Of a stretch of DNA of 64,000 nucleotides, positions 10,786 to 23,600 are shown in pieces. The number at the start of each line of letters is the position of its first letter. Within the stretch, counting starts at the first letter, position 1. The stretch lies in the NCBI RefSeq assembly GCF_037893015.1, contig NC_133666.1, positions 626,288,310 to 626,352,309 on the forward strand, read 5' to 3'. Source of the DNA: Macrotis lagotis. Its lineage: Eukaryota > Chordata > Mammalia > Peramelemorphia > Peramelidae. Position numbers and translations under genes: made by a program. The notes under the pieces are model-generated. The model saw nothing but the letters and a program-made list of their open reading frames with translations. It had not been told where the DNA came from and made no database searches.

Positions 10786-13165
10786 AAAAAAATCCTTATA
10801 ACAGATAAATGTGGACAAGCAAGAGTTGTTGCTTTTTTAGAGGGCTATCTTCAGAAGACCCCTACTGAATTAGGGAAAGCATGGAGTACCAGCCTAAGAA
10901 TGCATTAATTAGTACCTCTGCCAGGATGGAAACTTTCCCCAGTCCCACATCAAATAGGGCCTGCCTGAAGGGACTGGGCACTGACCAAATAAATCTAGGA
11001 CCTGAAGAAAGATGTGAAGGGCAGGCCTGGGTGGATAATTCATAGGTAGTGGTAAAAGAGCTGCAGATGCTTGGAGGCAGGGAATTCCAGGTTTGGAAGG
11101 GCACCAGAGAGACGCCCCTCAGTGTGGATTGAGAATACCTGTTAAGTCTTTGGCCCTGGTCCAGCCATACCCAATGGCAGGTACCAGCAGAGCCTTTCTG
11201 ACCATTATCTATGTTGGCAGCCCCAGGATAATGCTATCTTGTGCTGAGCTCCAGATTCCTGCTTGACAGCCTTAGCTCAGAAGCCTCCCTGTGCTCTTGG
11301 AATGGGTGGGCAGATGGAAAAGGACAGCAAGATGGGAGGAGGGCAGAGGAAGCTATTAACTACTAACTCTCTTTCTCAGTACTCAGTGGTCTCAAGGTTC
11401 CCAGGAAGAAAATGAATCTGAATTCACTTGTGGGTCTTTAAAACATCTTGAAACATCCTTTTGCCCTTGATCCTAAACATTTCCTCTTCAGCCCAGTCTC
11501 CCACCTCCATTGAAGCTTTGCCTTTCCACATTGCTGAGATGATAGGTCAGGTGCCAAGTGGGTGGCAGGAGAGGGTTCCATACTTTAATCTTCCCAGGGT
11601 TGGCCTATGTGGATCCTGGGTGGCACAAGGAACCCAGATACTTGGGAGAAAATGCCAGGCCCTTTTCTCACCAAGAGAGAGGACTGACCTCACTCATCCC
11701 CTCCAGTGGTCTCCTCTCTCTCTCGAGAGGGCCTAGCTGGACAGGGATTTGCTGACACATTTCAGCTTGCACATTCCTGCCAGACTTCTCTTTTGTGCCT
11801 TGCCCCACCCCTATTGGCAAAGTGAAGGGTTAGCTCAGAGTAGCCAGAGAGGTTGGACCCTGGCCTGACACCAGGAGGTGCATGGAGGGACATCACCTCA
11901 TTGGTGGGCGGGGACCCTAAATCTCCGGCTCCACCTCTAAGAGGTTCCAGGAGTCTCAAGTTCCTCCTGTTGTCTCTGCCTTGTGCCATCCCTGGCTTGA
12001 ACCCCCCAGTCTGAGGCAGCTCCCCTTAGAGCCCCTTCCAGACACCTTGGCCAAGCTCCAGTGAGTGATGATCAGAGAACCACCATCACCCACCCTGGCT
12101 CGGGTAGAGGAAGGTCAAAGGACCTGGGTTCAAACAGCAGCTTTGTTGACTTCTTATGTGACTTGGGCCAAGTTGCTTTCCTCATCCAGCTATTTCCTCA
12201 TACACGTGGAATCCACACCCCATAGAAAAAAATGCAGGAACTGGCCTGGATGGTTTTTAAGATCCCTTGCAGTTCCAACTCTGTTTCTTTAAAGCTTGAA
12301 TCTCCTGGGAAGCCTGGGAGGGGGTTTAGTGAAATCTATGGATGGAGGCAGTCAGCATCCTTGGGGGAAGAGGATGTGACTCATGCTGAATAAATATTAG
12401 TCAGAGGTGATGGTTCAAAGCCTCCCCAGCTGAACAGGTTTAATTTGCACCCTAAACCAGGTCTCCTCCTCAGTTTCCTGATCCCAGATCCCAGGCTGGG
12501 GTGGGGTGGGGGCAGGAGTAGTAAGTCTTGGGCTGGAGTACCACACCAACCTGGCCTGGGGGCCACAGCTCTGCTCTGAGTCAGGCCTGAAGCATGCTGT
12601 CAGTCTCTCCTCCCACTTCCCCAGGGGTCATGGTCTCCACCTCACTTTTCATAATTGCATTCTTTCAAAGCCAGGGAGCAACCTGAATGAGGCCAGGGAG
12701 AAGGATGCTCATGGAGCCCAAGCCTGGGAGTACATTCCAAGACCCTCCCTGGCTTCTGCACGTCTCTCCAGAGTACTTGGACTCTGCCAAGTCCCCTGCA
12801 CATGTCCTCAGATATCAACTTTTCTTGTCTGGTCAGCAGATTTCATCTGAAGGACATTCCCTCAGAGGTCATGGCTCAATGAGAAGCCACTGTCAGTCCT
12901 CACTCTGCTCAGCTTCTCTTGGCTATTCTCCCACTGGAAAAAAAACTAGGCAGGTCTCTTTGGGAGAAGAGAAGGGAGTAGGAACCTGACTGGGGACATG
13001 CAAATTTTAAGTATTAAGTCTTTGGGTTCAGGTAATTCCCAGTTATAATTTAATTAGGCTCCAGAGGCTGCTAACATTGAATGTTTTCCTATTTTTTAAA
13101 ATCTTAGAAATCTACTTAATGTTTCTGTGGGCCACATTCTTAGCTTGTATACCCCACAGGACTCA
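10786..13165. other. Mostly unique, GC-richer DNA
   Basis: Repeat-poor compared with its surroundings. Open frames on both strands are short and look like composition effects, for example 12506-12850. No exon of LDLR, the expected left neighbour of SPC24 in mammals, could be recognised. Confidence 0.3.
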
Positions 13166-13566
13166 GTCCTCTAGGTTAGGCTTGATTTTTTGCTTACAGT
13201 TACAATGGAATAAAGAAACCAAGTTTCACCCAAACAAACAATTTATTTAGAAATATGTACAGCTGCAAAACAAATTGAGACCAAGACTCTCTTTAGCCAA
13301 GGACCCTGAAGCTTGGTTTCTATTTAGTTTGCAGGCAATGAAAAACAGGATTGTAGTGACTGAGACATCTGGTTTCTCAGAAGTCGCAGGTTTCACATTG
13401 AGGTAAGAGGGAGGGGGGTAGTTTTGTGACTTTCCTTAAGCTGGGGAACCTTTGGCAAGGAGAGTAATCAGATGATTACAAGTCTCACAAAATGGTGGAT
13501 AAAGGCAAAATGGAGTCACTAATGCTATTTTTTAACATAACAGTCAGTCCTCTGGGTTAGGCTTGG
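13166..13566 (-). mobile_element. LTR-like block, possible solo LTR
   Basis: A block of about 360 bp is flanked by two near-identical 20 bp copies (AGTCCTCTAGGTTAGGCTTG and its G variant at about 13166 and 13546). On the minus strand the block starts TGTTATG, has an AATAAA near 13243 and ends about 60 bp later. Size, a TG-like start and an internal polyadenylation signal resemble a retroviral LTR. The 20 bp flanks are longer than normal retroviral duplications, so the call is weak. It would be an old solo copy with no coding part. Confidence 0.3.
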
Positions 13567-14029
13567 GGCAGAGGGCCATTTGGGAAATTAAATCATTACT
13601 ATTCTTCCAGAACTCTAAGTCCCATGTTACGTCTGTAGTGGTTTGCATGAGACTGGTAAATGGTTGGTGCTTTAGAAGTGCCAGCTGCCTAGCCTGGGTT
13701 TGCCTCAAGTTCCTGCAACATGGGAAAAGTAGGGCTCAGGACCTTGCTCTTAGTGCCATCTCCTGGCAACTGTTAGACTTCCCTTGATAATCATTCCATC
13801 TAACACTGATGTAGCCCTTGCTATACTCCTGACTGGTTGGTCAGTCCTCTCCTTGAAAAATGAGCTATGAGTTTAGGAAAAATTACTGAGTGGACATTTT
13901 TACTTTACAGTATAATCTGGAGACCTGAGATGTCAAATTGCCAATTACTCTCAGGGAGCTGATGAGCTGGTGAATGTCATCTTGTCTAATATAATGTTAT
14001 GGTGAAATATTGGGTTCAAATCCTCCTTT
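13567..14029. other. Unique DNA downstream of SPC24
   Basis: Nothing recognised. Could be part of the SPC24 3' UTR or intergenic. Confidence 0.25.
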
Positions 14030-14460
14030 AATCCCTCTTTACACTGGTGAGGAGGAACAGGGTAAAAGGAAAGAGAGAGAAGGATAAATAGGAAAAAGAA
14101 ATAGGATAGAGGAAAATAGAGTAATCATAACTATGAATGGGATGACTCACCCAGAGAACAGAACCAGATAAAGTAGATTAAAAACCAGAAACTTACATCT
14201 TGTTTACAAGAAACATACTTGAAGTAGAGAGACACACATAAAGTAATGGTAAGGGGCTAGAGCAGAATCTATTATGTGTCAGCTAAAGTAAAAATAAATC
14301 AGGAGTATTAATCAGGATCTCAGTCAAAGCAAAAGCAAAATAGATTTAATTAAAAGAGATATGCATTTTGCTAGAAAGTAACAATAATAAAGTAATGCCA
14401 ATATTAAATATATACGCACCAAATGGTATAGTATCCACATAAATGAATTTCTCTACAATT
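14030..14460 (+). mobile_element. L1 ORF2 5' fragment (endonuclease domain)
   Basis: Translates in broken frames to ACDNA-like pieces of the L1 endonuclease: an ETH-type segment (CTTGTTTACAAGAAACATAC), a KAKAK segment and a YAPNG-like segment (TATACGCACCAAATGGTATA). It ends about 65 bp beyond the SPC24 stop codon. Confidence 0.65.
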
Positions 14461-14523
14461 ATCTACCCTCCACTTTCACATTCCCCATTTCCATATATAC
14501 ACCAGTGAGACCACTGGATTGGA

Positions 14524-14630
14524 TCACCACTGTGTATCCACCAAGCTCCAGAGATAGTCACTGATAAACTTCTTAGAGTGCTGGGTGCTATCCAAATGGA
14601 TAGGCTGGGCAATGTTGGGACCATGATGAA
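14524..14630 (-). CDS. SPC24: SPC24 exon 5 (terminal coding exon)
   Basis: The acceptor TTGACTCCTCAG precedes TTCATCATGG. The exon encodes [20 protein letters not shown] and [14 protein letters not shown], then TGA at 14526-14524. Confidence 0.96.
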
Positions 14631-15517
14631 CTGAGGAGTCAAAGTAAAGGAAAACAAATTTCTATTTACAATCCCTCCAACTGGGACCCTTGCCCCCCTT
14701 AACAGAGAAGGATACTGCCTTTGATTATAGTTGGTTCACATTCATAATCCCATTCTATTTTACTGACTCGAAGATACAGTTGAGATATATATCTGCAAAA
14801 CAAGACACAAAAGATTAGGTGACTGGGAAGGGCAATATTTTTAGTTGTAAGTTAACAGAAGTGATGTAATTTCATCCATCTATAAAATGAGAGAGGTTGT
14901 AGAGGATGATCTCTACAGCTTTAAATCCTATGATGCTTCCAATATTAATCAGATGGCTTTGTGAATTGTGGTAACCAATCTTCTGGTGAGCTCTGTACTT
15001 AATTTGGTTGTTCCTTGAATGATGATTGCTGTGGAGTCCAGCTTGGTGTGATCTGACAGAGCTCATGCTCCACTGCTATAGCCTCTAAAAGTCCATAGTC
15101 ATATCATGATGAGGCATCAAAGTAGGACTTAATAGATACTATCAAGATCTCTGCCAAAAATAGAGACCATTTTATTAGGTCAAATATATACCATTGACCT
15201 CAAGTAACATGTACTATGGAACACTTACATAGCTGGAGGGATCTCAGAGGTTGAAGCTCCTTCTGTTTTTGTGAGGTCTTGCTCCATTTCCTTCAGTTCT
15301 TCCAGCTCTTTTGTCAACAGAGTTTTATCAGGAAGTTAAAGAGCTATTCATTTTTGAATATTCCCCCTCAATCCTATAAAACTCGCAATACTGGTCTCTA
15401 ATATGAGGACCTTTCTCCCAAAACTACAAATATAAGTAATTTACAAGAAAGTATGTATGCACATATATATATATATATATATATATATTAATATATAATA
15501 TATATATATATTATATA

Positions 15518-15561
<44 letters not shown>

Positions 15562-18500
15562 GTGAATCCAACTGTGGAAAAGCATATGAGGAGTTATCCC
15601 AAAACATAAACAATCGAGTTTGGCTAGGTAGTTGTCAAAAGAAATAAGAAATATCAACAAATGTATGAAAGAATCCTCCTGATACTATATGGTGCAGTGG
15701 ATAGAGCACTGGCCCTGGAGTCAGGAGGACCTGAGTTCAAATCTGGTCTCAGACACTTAATAATTATCTAACTGTATGACCTTGGGCAAGTCACTTAACC
15801 CCATTGCCTTGCCAAAAAAAAATCCACAGCAAATATTAATGCAAATGAGGTTTCATCTCATTTGAAAACTAATATAAATGAGAAAAGATGAAAATGATTA
15901 AAGTTAGTGGGATTAGGGGTAACTAAGTGGCACAGTGGATAGAGCACTGGCCCTGGAGTCAGGAGGACCTGAGTTCAAATCTGACCCCAGACACTTAATA
16001 ATTACCTAGCTGTGTGACCTTGGGCAAGTCACTTAATCCCATTGCCTAGCAATCCCCCCCCCCCCAAATGTTAGTGGGATTATGAGGAAATATGTGCTAT
16101 TGATGGAGCTATAAATTGTTTCAACCCTTCAGGAAAATACTTGGGAATTATACTTAAAAAGTCACTAAAGAATGATTAAAGAGTCAAACTTTTTGACCCA
16201 ATAATTCTACTACTAGGTACATGCTCCAAGGAAGTCAAAGATAGGAGAAAAGCTCCCACATACATAAAAAAAAATGCTATTTAATAAAGAACTGGAAGAA
16301 AAGTAGATATCCTTTGTTTGGAGGAAGTCTGAAGAATATGAAGATTTCATATTCATGGGAAAATACTTAGGAACTTATGCAGAACTGACACAATGACCAT
16401 AGTCATGTAAAGCAAAATGGCACAGAAAATCTTGTACACTTGCTTGATGCAGCAGCTAATCATGACCTCTGAAGACTGATGATGAAACTCTTTTCCTGCC
16501 TCTCAGTAAAGAGGTAGCAGATTATGCATGGAATGAGGCAAATACTTTCAAACATGGTCAATGGTTTGACTAGTTCTCTATGACTGCACTTACGTTACAG
16601 AAACATTTTAGTGTATTGGAGAGAGGGCTGGCCTTTGGAGCCAGGGAGACCTGGATTCTAGCCCTGTCTCTGACTGCCTCTCAGTATTTTAGGCAACTCT
16701 CTCAGAGAGCGATGCTGACCTGCCTTAGTAAAGGGAGTTTTGTCATTTAGAGGTTCTCTATTATCAATGAAATCCAGATCTAATCACCATCCCTACTTAT
16801 TTGTTATAAGGGAGAATTCTCTAGGCATGGGGGTGGTCATTGGAAAGTTATAGTGATAGCAAAAAAAAAAAATCAATATTGAATTTTATTTTAAAAGAAA
16901 AAGAATAAGGATATTGTAGATCAGCCTTTAGATTGGCATCCTTCTTGCTGGCCTTCTGAAGCTCAGATTCAATTTCCTGTAACTTGGATTCAACATGTTG
17001 TGCTGTTTCATCTTCATCAATAAGTTTTTGGGCCACATCTTCCTGCATAGAAAGGATCTCTGCAGATAGACCAGAAAGGGTACATTCAACTTCAGAAGTT
17101 CAGTTAGGAAAAATAGTGAATAGCCAGAGTTTCCTTCCCTTCTGAGAAAACAAACACTCAGCAAACTAGTCCAGGAAATATTTGCACTGTACAAACAAGA
17201 GGCATTTTTCTTTTCTTTTTTTTAAATTCAATTTTATTTTCAATTCCAAATTCTCTCCCTTCCCCATCCCCTCATTGAAAAGGCAAGAAACACAAAACCC
17301 ATTACAAAATGAAGTCATACCAAAAAATTTCTGCATTAGTCATGTTCCAGAAGAAAAAGCAAGTAAGAGAAAAAAATGCTTCCGTTTTCATGCTGAGTCT
17401 ATCAGTTTGATATTTGGAGGTATATGGCATTTTATATAATGAGTTCTTTAAATAAAATTTGGATTATTGTACTGTTCAGAGTAGTCAAGATTTTCAAAAT
17501 TACTTATCTTTACAACATTGCTGTTTCTGTACAATATTCTCTTGACATAAGTTCATATAAGTCTTCCCAGGTTTTTCTGAAACTTTTCCTTTCATTATTT
17601 CTTACAGAACAATGGTATTCTATCACAATCATATGCCACAACATGTTTAGCCATTTCTCAGTTGATGAGCAACATCCTTTCTTTGTCACCACAAAAAAAA
17701 GTACTATAAATACTTTGTACATATGAGTTGTTTTCTTTTTTCTTTGATCTCTTTGGGGGATAGATGTATTAACATTATTTCCGGTCAAAGAATATCCAGA
17801 TTTTAGTAGCTTTCTGATATGATTCCAAATTACTTTCCAGAATGGTTTGATTATAATGTTCAGTTTCACCAATAGTATATTAGCATACCTGTTTTTCCAT
17901 GTTCCTCTAGCATTGTGACTTTTCTTTTCTCTTATCTTGGTCTATCTGATGAGTATGATGTGATACCTTAATTGTTCTAATTTATATTTCTCTAATTATT
18001 AGTGATTCAGAACATTTTTTTAATATAACTATTAGTACCTTTGATTTTTTTATCCTCTGAAAACTGCTTATTCAATATAATTTAGCTATTTATCAATTGG
18101 AGAATGACTCTAATTCTTATATTTAAGTTCATTCTCCTATATATTTGAGAAATAAGATCTTTATCCAAGAAACTTGCTTCAAAGACTTTTTTTCCCACTA
18201 TTGATTTGCTTGTGCAAAATTTTAAAAAATTGTATCTAATAAAATTATCTATTTTACCTCCTGTGAACCTATCTTTTGTTTGGTCAGACATTTTAAAATA
18301 CCTTTTCCCAAAGATATCCTTTCCTTTGTCTTTCCTTTAGGAGGCAGCTGTGGTCTGTGGATATTTCTCTTGGATGAAAGCCACCTGAACAGGTCTGGTA
18401 GTCTGGACAAAGGAATAGGGCAGGAGAAGCTTCAGGACTCGACCCTCCTCTCTGTCCTCACGGATGCCCCATTCAAAGGGTCTAGGAGCAAGAGGATGAG

Positions 18501-20583
18501 GTTCAAGTCCTATGTTCCCCAACTTGATGGTTGTTCAATTTCCACTTTCTCTTCAGGGGTCAGCACAAATACTACCTCCTTAATGAAATCTACCTGATCA
18601 AGTCATTCATAAATGAATTCTAGTTCTAGTGCTACTTTTGTAATCCTCCTTCATTCAAATGCTGATTAAGTAATTGTTTCCTATCCAAAATACATTAAGT
18701 ATCTGCTATTTGTCAGACATTACTAAGCCTGGGGATACAATAAGTAAAAACAAAGATGGCCCCTACCCTCAAGGAGCTTACAATATAATGTGGACAGCAG
18801 ATAGAGCTCTGGATACAGATGGTATTCTCCATTGTAAACAGCCCAAAATTGTCCCTGATTGTTGCACTGATGGAATGAGTGAGTCCAGCAAGGTTGAACA
18901 TCACCCCCATGTTGCTGATAGGGTGTACAGTGTTTTTCTGGTTCTGCTCATCTCACTTGGCATCAATTCATGCAAATCCCTCCAGGCTTCCCTGAATTCC
19001 TGTTCCCCCTGGTTTCTAATAGAATAGTGTTTCATGACATACCTATACCACAGTATGCTAGGCCATTCCCCAACTGAAGGACATTTACTTTATTTCCAAT
19101 TCTTTGCCACCACAAACAGGGCTGCTATGAATATTTTTGTACAAGTGATGTTTTTACCCTTTTTCATCATCTCTTCAGGGTATAGACCCAGTAGTGGTAT
19201 TGCTGGATCAAAGGGTATGCACATTTTTGTTGCCCTTTGCGGGGTAGTTCCAAATTGCTCTCCAGAAAGGTTGAATGAGTTCACAGCTCCACCAGCAATG
19301 TAATAGTGTCTTGGATTTCCCACAGCCCTTCAAACAATGATCATTATCCTTTTCAGTCATATTGGCCAGTCTGAGAGGTGTGAGGTGGTACCTCAGAGAA
19401 GCTTTAATTTGTATTTCTCTAATAAGTAAGGATTTAGTGCAATTTTTCATATAACTATGGATTGCTTTGATCTCCTCATCTGTAAATGGCCTTAGCATAT
19501 CCTTTGACCATTTGTATTGACTCTACTTTTTCATCTTCTCATTTTCAACATCCTTCCAGTCACCCAGATTTGCAATTCTTGCTTGAGTCACCTTGGCCTC
19601 CTCACTACTCATATCTAATCAGTTGTCAAGTTTTGGGGATTCTTCTTCCACAACATTTAAAAAATATGACCCAGTCTTTCATGTTCTCAGTACCTCATAG
19701 CCTTCTGACATCAGTTAGATATTCTTTTTTTTTTAATTTTTAATTTTTTGTTTTTTTGCAAAGCAAAAGTCACCTGTGTGACTTGTCCAAGGTCACACAG
19801 CTAGGTAATTGTTAAGTGTCTGAGGCTGGATTTGAACTCAGGTCCACCTCCAGGGCAGGTGCTCTATCCACTGAGCCACCTAGCTGTCCCCAGTTAGTTA
19901 TTTTTATTTTCAGTTTCTCTCCTTCCCAAACCATCCCACATCCAGCTGCCTTTAGTTTTTCCTTTTCTTTTTGTTGTTCAATCAATAACAAATAAGAATG
20001 GGAAAAGAGGGTTCATCTCAAAGCTGCCTTTCTTGTCTGTCATAATGATGTTGCTATAAAACACAGGTTTGACCATGTTATTTCCCTGCTAAAGAAATTT
20101 CAGTGGTGGGGGAGTGGGGAAAGTGGGAGGGTTGAATAGAAAAGACAGCTATTTGAATAGAAAGAGGCAGGCAAGCTCTCACGTATCTATTTCAGCAAAA
20201 CCTGAACAAAGCACTTTGTCAAATAATAATCAAATTTAATTAGGAATTGCAATTAATTACTTTTCCTACCCCAGAACTGAACAAAAAAGTCACAAGTCTA
20301 AAGGCAATAGAAAAAGTCAAGGTCAACAATTAAGATGAAGTTTATCTGGTAAATAACCAAAGATGGGTGGAAAGAATATGAGAAGTTATCCCAATAGATA
20401 AACAGATAAACAAAAATTATTTCAACCCTTCAGGAAAATAACTGGGAATTATACTTAAAAAGTCACTAAAGAGTGACTAAAGTGTGTGGTAGCCTAGAAG
20501 GCTCTATTTTCTGAGAAGCAAGAAAGAAGCTTTCTTTAGTGCAAACCTTGGAATACTACAGAGGTTATGATGAAGAGGGAGGG

Positions 20584-20619
<36 letters not shown>

Positions 20620-23600
20620 GAATAGACACACTCTGGGAGGTAGAAGCCTGTGTGCAAGCATAAATGACCCAAGCTTGGGGTAGCTAGGTGGCATGGGGCA
20701 GCTAGGTGGCACAGTGGATAGAGCACCGGTCCTGGAGTCAGGAGTACCTGAGTTCAAATCCGGTCTTAGACACTTAATAATTACCTTGCTGTGTGGCCTT
20801 GGGCAAGCCACTTAACCCCATTTGCCTTGCAAAAAAAAAAAAACCCTAAAAAAAAAAAGGCTTCTAATTACCTAGCTGTGTGGCCTTGGGAAAGCCACTT
20901 AACCCCATTGCCTTGCAAAAACCTAAAAGGAAGGAAGGAAGGAAGGAAGGAAGGAAGGAAGGAAGGAAGGAAGGAAGGAAGGAAGGAAGGAATGACCTAA
21001 GCTAAGACTAACTACAGTGGACACAACACACAAGTGGCTCTGGAATAATGTCCCACTTCAGGAAATAAAGATAGGTTATATGAGTAAATAGAAGATACCA
21101 ATTACTGTAAAGATTATATTCAGAGATATCAAAAAAATCCTAAAACACAGAATACAATAACTCAGAAGGAGAGACTCAAAGAAAAAAAATGGATTTTCTA
21201 TAAGGACTGCATAAATATTGAAAGAAATGAAAAAGATAAAAAATGAGATAAAAACCATGGAGGAAAGAAGTGGAACAATAAATTTCTTATTCAAATCTTA
21301 TTCAAGTAACAGATTCATTGAAAATTGGAATAGGTCAAACAGAAATCAGTGATTCTATATAAAGATGAGAAATATTAAAACAAAAAGATTTTTATATAGA
21401 GGGAATTAAAGTATTTAATATAAAAGAACCAACTAGTTTGGAAAAAGGGTCAAGGAAAAATAACTTAAGAATCAATGCATTCCCTGAAGACCATGATAAA
21501 AAAAATCCTAAACTTGTGTACTCTGTTTGAAAGAAATCACGATAAAAAACTGTTTAGATCTATTATAGCTAGGAGACAAAATAAAAATAGAAAGAACTAC
21601 TGATCACTTCCTGAAAGAAAAAGTCCAAAAATGTCAATCAAAATCCAGAATTTTCAGGTCAAAGAAAAATGACTGCAAGCAATCTGAAAGAATTCAAGTA
21701 CCACAGAACCAAAGTCAATAACACACAAGCCTTTCTAGCTTCTACTATAAATGAAAGATTCTTAGAATGCAATATTCCAAAAAGCCTAAGAGGTAGACTG
21801 AATATAATGCTACAGGGGGAAAATAGACTTTTAATTGAATGGAGAACTTTCAGGCATTCCTGATGGAAGAAAAAAACTTCAATGGTTCCATAAAAGACAA
21901 ACTCCCCACCTTAAAACTCTTCACAATCCAACTCCAGCCTATCTTTCCAAGGTTTTTTTTAAATTATTTTTTTCAAGGCAATGGAGTTATAGTGACTTGT
22001 TCAGGGTCACACAATTAAGGGAGTATTAAGTGTCTGAGGTTGGATTTGAACTCAAGTCCTCCCAACCCCACTATCCACTACGCCACCTAGCTGCCCCCAG
22101 ATTTTGTTTTTAAAACATTACTCTTCATATGCATTTCCTTTCAGTCAAACTGCGGCTACTTGTTACTTGATAAGACATGATATATTCAACATTCATTCCT
22201 TTGTACAGGTGGTCCCCCATATCTAGAGTTCTCTCACTTTTGCTTTTTGGAATCTCTGAATCCCTGTTAGAGGAGAATTTCTGGCTTGGGCCTGTCATAG
22301 TCACTGTGATAAGAGAAAGACTATGATAGGAAAGCAACTCTGGCTCAGGATTCTTGTCAACACTATGATGAAAGGGTGCCACGGTCTTTATTCTGACAGA
22401 CATTGTTTTCATTGTTCCTGAAAGTCAAAAGGGCACAACCCTGCACAATCAAGTTTGTAAGACAAGTCATAGCTCCTGTTTTGGCTAGTTTCAGGTGTCC
22501 TTTTCTTCTCTCCTGTTTCTTGTTTCTAGACATGTATATTCTTATTTTTCTGTGAAATTCCATTTTTCTAATGAGTTTATTGTCATTCTACTTCAGGGTG
22601 CTGAAGCTGATGCTCTGGGCTCATTGACTATTCAATTGAGCCTTTATTCTGAGTAAAATGATAGAAAGTGCATTCCAGTGACTGACAGAAGTTGTTTGAT
22701 TCTTGTTCTTTGTTATTGAAAACCAAAATGACATCACTATAAGGGGCAGTGGTGCAGTGGAAAGAGCACAGGCCCTGAAGACAGGAGGACCTGAGTTCAA
22801 ATTCGACCTCAGACACTTAATAATTAATTACCTAGCTGGGTGGCCTTGGGTAAGCCACTTAACCCCACTGCTTTAAATTTTTTTTTTTTTTTTTTTAGGA
22901 TTTTGCAAGGCAAATGGGGTTAAGGCCACACAGCTAGGTAATTATTGTCTGCGGCCAGATTTGAACCCAGGTACTCCTGACTCCAAGGCCGGTGCTTTAT
23001 CCACTGCGACACCTAGCCGCCCCCTACCCATTGCTTTAAATATTTAAAAAAAATAGTGATCCGACCTTTATATTTAGGGACAAGCCGGCAACTGGAAGGT
23101 AGGCGCCGGTCCAAGGTCGGGCTCTAGGGTGCGGCCAGGGGGCTGGGCCCCGCCGCGGCGCGTGTCCGCCCTACCCGCGCCCGCGCCGCTTTACGCCTAT
23201 TTGCCAGTCCTCGGTTGGCGCATGACTGGGGGGCGTTTAATCAATACTCGCTAATTAATTGATCTCGGAAGAAAGGGCGGAGCAAATCGGTGAAAGACTG
23301 GAAATGCCAAAGAGCGGGCTTTAGGTGGAGTCCAAGGGGCGGGAGAAAAGGCCGGGAAGGAGCGGGCCCGGGCCCTGCGCGTGCGCCCTGCCTGCCCCGC
23401 CCCCCGCGCTGCGTCACCGGCCCCCCGCGTCACCTGCCCCGCCCCCCGCGCTGCGTCACCGCCCCCCCGCGTCACTTGCCCCGCCCCTCGCTCTGCGTCA
23501 CCGGCCCCCCGCGTCACCTGCCCCGCCCCTCGCTCTGCGTCACCACCCCCCGCGTCACGTGCCCCGCCCCCCACGCTGCGTCACCGGCCCCCCGCGCCGC

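Larger units (their letters stand above)
15322..16914 (-). other. SPC24: SPC24 intron 2, U12-type AT-AC intron
   Basis: The donor ATATCCTTAT (16914 downwards) matches the AT-AC U12 consensus ATATCCTTT. There is no GT or GC at the position that keeps the reading frame. The branch-like CTCTTTAACT lies about 14 nt before the AC at 15323-15322. The resulting join gives KADLHLLTKEL, aligning without a gap to human KASLLQLTREL. The 1.6 kb intron also holds a (TA)n tract, two SINEs and an old L1-like piece. Confidence 0.88.

Noticed and set aside
10786-13165. LDLR 3' exons expected from synteny
   Set aside because: No NPVY-type cytoplasmic tail or other LDLR sequence could be recognised.
15688-23024. 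Regularly recurring direct repeats that could suggest a CRISPR-like array
   Set aside because: The repeats are dispersed SINE copies at irregular spacing in a mammalian genome.
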